Source: Chloroflexota bacterium (GTDB lineage: Bacteria > Chloroflexota > Anaerolineae > Aggregatilineales > Phototrophicaceae). From it: a stretch of 64,000 nt of DNA. The notes under the pieces are model-generated. The model did no database searches. It saw only the letters and a list, made by a program, of their open reading frames with translations, and was not told where the DNA came from. The stretch lies in NCBI GenBank assembly GCA_011523705.1, contig WTGC01000004.1, positions 122,633 to 186,632 on the forward strand, written 5' to 3'. The stretch's first letter is position 1. The number at the start of each line of letters is the position of its first letter. A program made the translations under genes and the position numbers. Positions 45,017 through 52,453 of this stretch are shown here, one piece after another.

Positions 45017-46033
45017 ATGGCGCAAGCAGCCTATTACGAAGGCGACCGCAAGATTCGATTGGGCGCGTGCGAGCCAGTCCCTCCGGGCGCAGGCGAAGTG
45101 CAGCTGAAGATATCGCATTGCGGCATCTGTGGGACCGATTTGCATATTTTCCACGGCGCCATGGACGCGCGGGTGAAAATGCCCTTGGTCATGGGTCATG
45201 AAATGTCGGCTACCGTGCAGCGCCTGGGTGAAGGCGTCGAGGACTTTGAATTGGGCGACGAGGTTGTCGTCATGCCGCTGGCCCCTTGCGACGACTGCCC
45301 CGCTTGCGCCGCCGAGCACAGTCATATCTGCCACAACTTGAACTTCCTCGGCATCGATACGCCGGGCGCCTTCCAAAGTTATTGGACGGTTCCCGCATAC
45401 ACTTTGCACCGCATACCGCCGAATTTGTCGTTGAAGCACGCCGCGCTGATCGAGCCGCTGGCGGTGGCTTGCCATGATGTTCGTCTCGCTAACGTGCGCC
45501 CGGGCGATCATGCAGTCGTGCTTGGCGGCGGACCGATCGGCATGCTGGTGGCGCTGGTGGCGCGGGAAGCCGGCGCGGATGTGATCGTCTCCGAGATTAA
45601 CCCCTATCGCGTCGAACTCGCCAGCAATCTAGGCTTTGAGGCGATCAATCCAAGCGAGACCGATTTGATCGAACTGGTCATGCGGCGGACGAAGGGAAAG
45701 GGCGCCGACATCGTCTTTGAAGTTTCGGGTTCGCAAGCGGGCGCCGACATCATGACGGAATTGCTGCGGACGCGGGGGCTGGCGGTGGTGGTGGCGATCT
45801 TCGCGCAGAAGCCGCAAATCGACCTTTTCCGTTTCTTCTGGCGCGAGCTTCGTTTGCAAGGCGTCCGCGTTTACGAGTCGCAAGACTTCGCCGATGCGAT
45901 CGCGCTGGCCGCAGCGGGCGCCCTGCCCCTGGATGAGCTCATCACCGATATCCGTCCGTTGAGCGGGCTGCGCTCCGGCTTCGAGGATATGGAAAAAGGC
46001 GGCCGCGCAATGAAGATTCTCTTGGAGATTTGA
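45017..46033 (+). CDS. Zinc-dependent alcohol dehydrogenase (MDR family), 338 aa
   Basis: The ATG at 45017 has AAGGA upstream. Catalytic zinc ligands are Cys38 in HCGICGTDLH and His61-Glu62 in MGHEMSA; the structural zinc site is Cys91, 94, 97 and 105 (PCDDCPACAAEHSHIC). The Rossmann fold is VVLGGGPIGMLVALVAREAGA. Relatives include threonine, sorbitol, L-idonate and galactitol dehydrogenases, so a sugar, sugar acid or polyol is the probable substrate. Its stop directly abuts the ATG of the KduD-like gene (1-bp spacing), so the two act in one pathway. The exact substrate is unresolved. Confidence 0.88.
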   Translation: MAQAAYYEGDRKIRLGACEPVPPGAGEVQLKISHCGICGTDLHIFHGAMDARVKMPLVMGHEMSATVQRLGEGVEDFELGDEVVVMPLAPCDDCPACAAEHSHICHNLNFLGIDTPGAFQSYWTVPAYTLHRIPPNLSLKHAALIEPLAVACHDVRLANVRPGDHAVVLGGGPIGMLVALVAREAGADVIVSEINPYRVELASNLGFEAINPSETDLIELVMRRTKGKGADIVFEVSGSQAGADIMTELLRTRGLAVVVAIFAQKPQIDLFRFFWRELRLQGVRVYESQDFADAIALAAAGALPLDELITDIRPLSGLRSGFEDMEKGGRAMKILLEI

Positions 46034-46804
46034 ATGAACATCATGGAACAGTTTCGGCTTGACGGCAAAGTCGCGCTGGTCACTGGCGCGCGCCGCGGCA
46101 TTGGCAAAGCGATGGCGCTTGGCCTGGCGGAAGCGGGCGCCGATATCATCGCCGTCAGCGCCAATCTTGAAGCGGGAGGAAGCGAGATTGAGAAGGAGGT
46201 CACAGCGCTAGGACGCGCCTTCGCCGGCTACCGCTGCGACTTTTCCAATCGTGAGGATCTATACCGCTTCATCAAAGATGTAACCGCCGATCATCCCACC
46301 ATTGACATCCTGGTCAATAACGCCGGCATGGTATTGCGGGAAGCGGCGGAACGGCACAGCGACGAATTTTGGGACAAGGTCATCGACACGAACCTCAGCG
46401 CGCAATTTGTACTTAGCCGCGAAATTGGGGTAGGGATGCTTGCGCGCGGCAGCGGCAAAATCATCTTCACCGCCTCCCTGCTCACCTTTCAAGGCGGCAT
46501 TACTGTGCCCGGCTACGCGGCCAGCAAAGGCGGCGTAGGACAATTGACCAAGGCGCTCGCCAATGAATGGGCCGGCCGCGGCGTGCAGGTGAACGCGATT
46601 GCGCCTGGTTACGTGCGCACCGACGTCACCGAAGCGCTGCAAAACGACCCTGAGCGCTATCGATCCATCCTGGAGCGGATACCGGCTGGGCGCTGGGGCG
46701 AAGTCGACGACTTCAAGGGACCGGCGGTCTTCCTCGCCTCAGCCGCCTCCGACTTCGTCAACGGCGAGATTCTGGTGGTCGACGGCGGCTGGATGGGACG
46801 CTGA
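46034..46804 (+). CDS. SDR-family oxidoreductase, KduD/2-deoxygluconate-dehydrogenase-like, 256 aa
   Basis: It has the cofactor motif TGARRGIG (residues 17-24), NNAG (95-98), the catalytic Ser148, Tyr161 and Lys165 (GYAASKGG) and the C-terminal FVNGEILVVDGGWMGR. The phrase IPAGRWGEVDDFKGPAVFLAS resembles KduD, which interconverts 2-keto-3-deoxygluconate and its 5-keto form in pectin and alginate catabolism. Many SDRs share this form, so the assignment is tentative. It follows the MDR dehydrogenase with no gap and converges on the GH117 copy 3 gene (21-bp gap). A 2-keto-3-deoxy sugar acid product would connect with the enolase-superfamily enzyme. Confidence 0.83.
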   Translation: MNIMEQFRLDGKVALVTGARRGIGKAMALGLAEAGADIIAVSANLEAGGSEIEKEVTALGRAFAGYRCDFSNREDLYRFIKDVTADHPTIDILVNNAGMVLREAAERHSDEFWDKVIDTNLSAQFVLSREIGVGMLARGSGKIIFTASLLTFQGGITVPGYAASKGGVGQLTKALANEWAGRGVQVNAIAPGYVRTDVTEALQNDPERYRSILERIPAGRWGEVDDFKGPAVFLASAASDFVNGEILVVDGGWMGR

Positions 46805-46825
46805 ATCACCGACTCCAACCGTGGA

Positions 46826-48061
46826 TCAGGCGCCGATGGTCGGGCGGTCCATTTGGGCTTGCTCCGCCAGGATGCGCGCGCGCCATTCATCAGGCAACCG
46901 CACCTGGGGCTGAAACCAGGACGCTTCATGCCAATGCAGATTGCTGCCCTTGAATTCGGGCCGCTCGCTATCGCGCGACAGGGCGCAATCGAATCGCACA
47001 ATGTACAGACCGCTATACGAATCGGGCGTTTGGGGAATGATGTGGCTTAGCCCCCAGGTGACGCCACGTCCGTCGCCATTGTCGGCGAAAGCGTCCGGAC
47101 AGAAGGGGCCGGGCGCGTGAGGCGAATGCTGAACGTGCGATTTCGGTACGAAGTTTAGGCCATCCGGCGCGAATTGCACCGTGTCTTTCTCCGGACCATC
47201 CTGGATGAGCAAGGCGGCAATGCCCGATTCATAGGGCCAGAGCATGGTCTCGTGCCCGGAATTTGTCACCGGGTTCAGTTCAGACTTGATGTAGGGACCT
47301 TCGGGGTGATCGGAAATGGCGACGCCTTGCGCCCGCAATAAGTTGCCGGGCGATTTGTCCGCCGGCGAGCCTTTGTAATACACCCAGATTTTGCCCTGAT
47401 AGACCAAGGGATAAGGATCGTGAATGGCGCAGCTGTCCCATGCGCCTTCCGCGCCCTGCTCCACGACCGGGCGTTCCAGCCGCGTCCAGGGGCCATCGGG
47501 CGAGTCCGACCAAGCCATGCTGACATTCACGCAGTCGTTCTGCCGCCACATCGTCGTGAAGCACTGATAGTAGAGATAGTAGCGCCCGCCGTAGATGAGA
47601 ATATCGGGTGTCGAGAGCGAGCGGTCGCCATAGTTGCCTTTGGGCGCGCGCGGCACCGCCACCCCCTGCTCGACCCAATTGAAGCCGTCCTTTGACGTAG
47701 CGTAGCAGATGTCCGCCAGATCCCAGTCGACGATCGGCGTCTGATCATCGCCTTGGTCGATGTTGAAACGCCCAACCGGCGCCCGCTCCGTCCGCCGGCG
47801 CGTATACCAGACGTAATAGGTATCGTTGATTTTTAGCACCTTGGACGGATCGCGGCGCGACACAGACAATTCGGAATCGTCTTTGCCGATGCCGCTGACC
47901 GGCGAATACTTGAAGACGGTATAAAATGGATTCCCTGGATCTTGCCTGGGCGTCCACATGTCATAGAGGCGTTCCATCGCCGCGCTCAGTGGACGATCGG
48001 TCGGTTTTTCCAGCGGCAGTCGACCGGGAAATGCGGCTCGCTCTCGTCTGTCTTCGCTCAT
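46826..48061 (-). CDS. GH117-like glycoside hydrolase (copy 3), 411 aa
   Basis: The ATG at 48061 has AGGAGG five bases upstream (the ATG at 48064 is too close to it). SxAxxR is S26-A28-R31 in PLSAAMERLYD. The putative catalytic residues are Asp71 (SRRDPS), Asp215 (IHDPY) and His270 (TNSGHETMLWPY), spaced 144 and 55. It also carries YATSKDGFNW and GVTWGLSHI. It is closer to the tandem protein at 49946 (ISGIGK, DWDLA, NSGHET) than to copies 1 and 2. It lacks a signal peptide. It diverges from the GMC gene, and operator site 3 lies between them. Confidence 0.82.
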   Translation of the reverse strand: MSEDRRERAAFPGRLPLEKPTDRPLSAAMERLYDMWTPRQDPGNPFYTVFKYSPVSGIGKDDSELSVSRRDPSKVLKINDTYYVWYTRRRTERAPVGRFNIDQGDDQTPIVDWDLADICYATSKDGFNWVEQGVAVPRAPKGNYGDRSLSTPDILIYGGRYYLYYQCFTTMWRQNDCVNVSMAWSDSPDGPWTRLERPVVEQGAEGAWDSCAIHDPYPLVYQGKIWVYYKGSPADKSPGNLLRAQGVAISDHPEGPYIKSELNPVTNSGHETMLWPYESGIAALLIQDGPEKDTVQFAPDGLNFVPKSHVQHSPHAPGPFCPDAFADNGDGRGVTWGLSHIIPQTPDSYSGLYIVRFDCALSRDSERPEFKGSNLHWHEASWFQPQVRLPDEWRARILAEQAQMDRPTIGA

Positions 48062-48101
48062 CATTCCTCCTGAACCAGGTTTGCGAATCGACACGCAAAA
48101 A

Positions 48102-48148
48102 TTGTATGGCGCAAAGTCACTCTGTATAATGGCTGAATTGTAGACAAT
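48102..48148 (+). promoter_or_regulatory. Promoter and GntR-type operator site 3 of the GMC/tandem-GH117 operon
   Basis: TTGTAT (48102-48107) and TATAAT (48125-48130) lie 17 bp apart. The inverted repeat ATTGTAGACAAT (48137-48148) starts six bases after the -10, at the probable transcription start. The repeat also lies in the upstream region of the divergent GH117 copy 3 gene (start 48061), which it may control too. Confidence 0.72.
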
Positions 48149-48294
48149 AGACACAGTCAATTCAAATCGCCGGATTACGCTAAGCGCGTCGCCATCCGAA
48201 ATGGGAGCGCGCTGTGAAACCGCCGCACACGCAATCAACTTTGCGACTCGCCGCGGGCAAAAGAACCGACGAGCAAAGCGGTCGCGAGGCTTGG

Positions 48295-48337
48295 CTCCCC
48301 TTCCTTAGCTCGCTGGCGAAGGGGCCGGGGGATGGGG
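48295..48337. repeat. REP-like palindrome CCCCTTC...GAAGGGG
   Basis: In the 307-bp gap 48062-48368, CTCCCCTTCC and GCGAAGGGGCC form a stem (CCCCTTC at 48297, GAAGGGG at 48318), followed by GGGGGATGGGG. It resembles a common interspersed repeat of the form CCCCTTCCC...GGGAAGGGG. It probably lies in the 5' leader of the GMC transcript. Confidence 0.5.
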
Positions 48338-48368
48338 TTTGCCGCTGGCAAGAGAACAGGAGCGCGAA

Positions 48369-49943
48369 ATGATCACCGCGGATTACATCGTGGTCGGCGC
48401 TGGCTCGGCTGGAGCGGCGGTCGCGAGCCGCCTCAGCGAAGACGATACCTGCTCGGTGGCGCTGCTCGAAGCTGGCGGACCCGACAGCAATCCAAACATT
48501 CGCATACCGGCGCGCTTCTCCGAGCTGTTCCACAGCGAATACGACTGGGATTACCAGACCCTGCCTCAGCCCGGGCTCAACAATCGGCGGGAATACGTGC
48601 CGCGTGGCAAGGTCTTTGGCGGCACCAGTTCAATGAATGCCATGGTTTATCAGCGCGGGCACCCATCGGATTACGACGGCTGGGCGGCACGCGAAAACGA
48701 GGGCTGGGCGTACCAGGACGTGCTGCCCTTCTTCCGCAAAATGCAGCATCAGGAACGCGGGGAATCCGAGCATCACGGCGTCGGCGGACCGATCAACGTC
48801 GCCGACCCGCAAGATCCGAATCCGCTCAGTCTGGCTTTCGTCGAAGCGGCGCTCGAGCTGGGATACAAGAGCAACGCCGACTTCAATGACGGCGAGCAAG
48901 AAGGCTTCGGCGTCTACCAGGTGACGCAGAAACGGGGTCAGCGGCAAAGCACAGCCTTGGGCTATTTGCGACCGGCGCTGCAACGTGAAAACTTCGCCGC
49001 GCTGCCCTATGCTCAAGTCACAAAACTCATCATCGAGAACAGTCGGTGCACGGGCTTAAAGTATTTTCACGACGGCGAACTCAAAACGGCGCGCGCGAAT
49101 CAGGAAGTCATCATCTGCGGCGGCGCGATTAACTCGGCTCAGCTGTTGCTGCTTTCCGGCATCGGACCGGCCGATCAACTCACCGAATTCGACATTCCGC
49201 TGGCGATGGACTTGCCCGGCGTTGGTCAAAACTTGATGGACCATATACAGGTCCCACTCGCTTATCATTGCCTAAAGCCGGTCAGCCTGGTCGGCAAAGA
49301 CGCGCCTGAGCAAGTTCGACTTTATCAAGATGAGCGCATAGGACTGCTGACTTCAAATCTCGGCGAGTCTGGCGGCTTCGTAAAGCTCAATCCCAATGCG
49401 CCGGCGCCCGAATTGCAGTACCACTTTGGTCCAGACTGGTTCGTCCGCCATGGCTTCGAAACGCCCGCCGGGCATGGATTCACGATACTGGTGGGACTGG
49501 TGGGCACGAAGAGCGCCGGCGAGCTCAAGCTGCTTTCCGCTGATCCCTTTGCGCCACCTTCCATCGACTTCGCTTGTCTCGAACACGATGACGATGTGCA
49601 GGTGCTTCTGGAAGGGCTCCATCTTGGTCGGCAGATCGCGGCGGCCTCCCCTTTCGATCCCTTTAGAGGCGACGAGTTCCTGCCCGGTGAGCAGGTGACA
49701 GCTGAGGAAGAACTCATTCACTTCATTCGCGAATTCGCCACGACAATCTATCATCCGACTTGCAGCTGCCGCATGGGGCGCGACCCACAGGCGGTGGTGG
49801 ACGAGCGCCTCCGCGTGCACGGTATTGCGGGCCTGCGCATCGCCGACGCCTCGATTATGCCGCATATCATCAACGCGAATACAAATGCGCCCTGCATCAT
49901 GATCGGCGAGAAAGCGGCCGCCATGATCAGGGAGGACAGGTAA
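48369..49943 (+). CDS. GMC-family oxidoreductase (choline/alcohol dehydrogenase-like), 524 aa
   Basis: The ATG at 48369 has AGGAG seven bases upstream. The FAD-binding segment is IVVGAGSAGAAVASRL (residues 6-21), the GMC signatures PRGKVFGGTSSMNAMVYQRG and GGAINSAQLLLLSGIGP are present, and the C-terminal active site has ATTIYHPTCSCRMG and IINANTNAPCIMIGE. GMC enzymes oxidise alcohols, including sugars at C1 or C2. It lies 2 bp before the tandem GH117 gene, so it likely oxidises a sugar released by that enzyme. Unlike secreted GMC enzymes, no signal peptide is visible. Confidence 0.93.
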   Translation: MITADYIVVGAGSAGAAVASRLSEDDTCSVALLEAGGPDSNPNIRIPARFSELFHSEYDWDYQTLPQPGLNNRREYVPRGKVFGGTSSMNAMVYQRGHPSDYDGWAARENEGWAYQDVLPFFRKMQHQERGESEHHGVGGPINVADPQDPNPLSLAFVEAALELGYKSNADFNDGEQEGFGVYQVTQKRGQRQSTALGYLRPALQRENFAALPYAQVTKLIIENSRCTGLKYFHDGELKTARANQEVIICGGAINSAQLLLLSGIGPADQLTEFDIPLAMDLPGVGQNLMDHIQVPLAYHCLKPVSLVGKDAPEQVRLYQDERIGLLTSNLGESGGFVKLNPNAPAPELQYHFGPDWFVRHGFETPAGHGFTILVGLVGTKSAGELKLLSADPFAPPSIDFACLEHDDDVQVLLEGLHLGRQIAAASPFDPFRGDEFLPGEQVTAEEELIHFIREFATTIYHPTCSCRMGRDPQAVVDERLRVHGIAGLRIADASIMPHIINANTNAPCIMIGEKAAAMIREDR

Positions 49944-49945
49944 CG

Positions 49946-52432
49946 ATGAGAAAATTCAGCGATAATAGACCTCGCCTCCCGGGCGAACCGAGCGAACAGA
50001 AGCCAAGCGATCGCCCGCTCAGCGCCGCCCACGCGCGCCTGTACGACAAATGGGGCATTTATCAGGACTCGACCAACGAGTTTTATACGACCTTCAAGTA
50101 CAGCAAGATCAGCGGCATCGGGAAAGAAACGGGTGTCTCTCGGCGCGATCCTACGACAGTTTTGCGCATCGACGGCACTTACTATGTATGGTACACCCGC
50201 CGTCAGACCGACCATGACCGCGACCACCGGAACAAGCCGCCCCAGCGCGAGCAAACTTGGGATACGCCAGTCTTCGATTGGGACCTGGCGGAGATCTGGT
50301 ACGCCACATCTGACGATGGCTTCAACTGGACGGAACAAGGCGTCGCCGTCAAGCGCGGACCCGATGACACTTATGACGGGCGTTCTGTTTTCACGCCCGA
50401 TGTGCTGATGACCGGCGCCGGCTTCTACTTGTATTACCAGGCTGTTGATTACCCCTATCGGACGCGGACGCGCAATACAATCGGCATGTCCTTTTCAAAG
50501 ACGCCCCACGGTCCCTGGCAGCGCGCCGAAAGACCGGTGCTGGAGCCAGGCGCGCCGGGCGAGTGGCTGGGCGCTGATGATTCCGACGAGGTCCGCCGCT
50601 ATGGCGCCTGGGACAGCCACAAGGTGCACGATCCCTTTATTCTCGTCCGCGACGGCAAGTACTGGCTCTACTACAAGGGCCAACCGATGGGCTGGACGAC
50701 CAAATACTCGCGAGGCATCGGCTGGGGCGTGGCGATCGCGGACAAACCCGAGGGACCCTTCATCAAATCGCCGCTGAATCCGGTCACCAACAGCGGCCAC
50801 GAAACCTGCCTTTTCCCCTATGGCGAAGGCCTGCTCGCCATCTGCGGACATGATGGACCGGAGAAAGACACCGTTCAATTCGCCCCCGACGGGCTCAACT
50901 TCGACGTGGTCGCCCATGTCAATCTGCCGCCGCTTGCCGCCGGTCCCTTCGCGCCTGATTCGTATTGCGACACACAGGACGGCGCCGGCATCATCTGGGG
51001 CTTGTCGCATATCGCCACTGAAGAGATGAAAACCGGCAATTCTTATATCGTCCGCTTCGACTGCAACCTGCGCCGGGATTTCGAGCGGCCCGGCTTTCGC
51101 GGGAGCAATATTCGTTTCCCGGAGGAGGTTTACTTCTCGCCCGATCTGGCGCTGAACGAAGACAATATGCAGGACCTGGTCTATGCCAGCGAGCCGGAAC
51201 GACCAGAGGAAGCGCGACCTGCCGGACCCATCAGCAAGGCGATGGAGCGCGTTTACGACACCTACGGCTTGTACAAAGACGCGCAGAGCGAATTCTTCAG
51301 CGCCTTTCGCTACGCGCCCGTCAGCGGAATTGGGAAGGAGCCAGGCGTCACGCGGCGCGATCCATCCAAAGTCATTCAGGCGGACGGCGTCTTCTACGTC
51401 TGGTATTCGCGGCGGCAGACCGACGAGCGCTGGCTGGGGATTTCGCGCGCCAGCGAGACCAGACCCGCCTGGGATTGGGACATGGCTGATATCTGGTACG
51501 CCACATCGGGCGACGGCTTCCACTGGAAAGAACGCGGGCCGGCCGTGCAACGAGGTCAGCCGGGATCATTCGACGATCGGTCGGTGTTCACACCCGATAT
51601 TCTGGTTCTCGACGGCAAATACTATCTCTACTATCAGGTGATTCAGGGCGTCTGGATGCACCGGGCTATTCATCAGATTGCCATGGCTTGGTCGGATAGG
51701 CCGGACGGACCCTGGACGAAGCTGCCTGCGCCCGTCTTGCGCACCGGCCCGCGAGGCAACTTCGTCGGCGAGGAGGACGACGCCGATGCGATAGACCGCT
51801 TCGGCGATTGGGATTCGCACAAGCTGCACGACCCCTTTGTCTTGATATACCGCGGCCGGATTTGGCTCTATTACAAAGGCGTGCAATTTGGCCGCACATA
51901 CCGTCATGACCTGGGCATTGGCTGGGGCGTCGCCACCGCCGACGATCCGCGTGGTCCCTTTGTCAAATCACCTTTGAACCCGCTGACCAATAGCGGTCAT
52001 GAGACATTTCTTTATCCCTTCCGCGGGGGAATCGCCGCCATTACCAGCCACGAAGGTCCGGAAAAGAATACGGTGCAGTTTGCGCCGGACGGTTTGAATT
52101 TCGAGGTTGTTGGCAAGGTATCGGCGCCCCCGGTCGCAGCTGGACCCTTTGTGCCCGATGCCTTCAGCGACAGCGGCGATGGGCGCGGCGTAAACTGGGG
52201 GCTGGCGCATATCCAGCATGGACACGACGAACGCCTGGCGAACGGCTACCTCGTTCGCTTTGACTGCAACCTCAGCCGAGATAGGCGGCGCGCCGACTTT
52301 TATCGCGCTTGGAATTACCGATTTCCCGAATCCGTCTACTTCAGCAATGATTTCAGATTGACGGATGAAGAGAAGGCGGAAGCGATTCTGCTGATGTCGA
52401 GCATCGACGAAGATACCAGGCCGCTTGCGTGA
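49946..52432 (+). CDS. Tandem GH117-like protein with two full catalytic domains, 828 aa
   Basis: The ATG at 49946 is 2 bp after the GMC stop and gives 828 residues with two complete GH117-like repeats: about 24-405 and about 428-815. Each has SxAxxR (S26-A28-R31; S430-A432-R435) and the putative Asp/Asp/His set (D68, D229, H285; D472, D629, H685), with similar spacings (161/56 and 157/56). Each repeat carries a short insert before HDP (GADDSDEVRRYG; GEEDDADAIDRFG) not found in copies 1-3. Both active sites look intact. In characterised GH117 enzymes SxAxxR drives dimer swapping, so the fusion may form an intramolecular dimer. No signal peptide is present. Confidence 0.85.
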   Translation: MRKFSDNRPRLPGEPSEQKPSDRPLSAAHARLYDKWGIYQDSTNEFYTTFKYSKISGIGKETGVSRRDPTTVLRIDGTYYVWYTRRQTDHDRDHRNKPPQREQTWDTPVFDWDLAEIWYATSDDGFNWTEQGVAVKRGPDDTYDGRSVFTPDVLMTGAGFYLYYQAVDYPYRTRTRNTIGMSFSKTPHGPWQRAERPVLEPGAPGEWLGADDSDEVRRYGAWDSHKVHDPFILVRDGKYWLYYKGQPMGWTTKYSRGIGWGVAIADKPEGPFIKSPLNPVTNSGHETCLFPYGEGLLAICGHDGPEKDTVQFAPDGLNFDVVAHVNLPPLAAGPFAPDSYCDTQDGAGIIWGLSHIATEEMKTGNSYIVRFDCNLRRDFERPGFRGSNIRFPEEVYFSPDLALNEDNMQDLVYASEPERPEEARPAGPISKAMERVYDTYGLYKDAQSEFFSAFRYAPVSGIGKEPGVTRRDPSKVIQADGVFYVWYSRRQTDERWLGISRASETRPAWDWDMADIWYATSGDGFHWKERGPAVQRGQPGSFDDRSVFTPDILVLDGKYYLYYQVIQGVWMHRAIHQIAMAWSDRPDGPWTKLPAPVLRTGPRGNFVGEEDDADAIDRFGDWDSHKLHDPFVLIYRGRIWLYYKGVQFGRTYRHDLGIGWGVATADDPRGPFVKSPLNPLTNSGHETFLYPFRGGIAAITSHEGPEKNTVQFAPDGLNFEVVGKVSAPPVAAGPFVPDAFSDSGDGRGVNWGLAHIQHGHDERLANGYLVRFDCNLSRDRRRADFYRAWNYRFPESVYFSNDFRLTDEEKAEAILLMSSIDEDTRPLA

Positions 52433-52453
52433 AAACAGCGACCCGCAAAGGGC

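Noticed and set aside
44990-45020. A fourth operator before the MDR dehydrogenase gene
   Set aside because: AAAACAATC upstream of this gene matches only one arm; no inverted partner is present at the right spacing.
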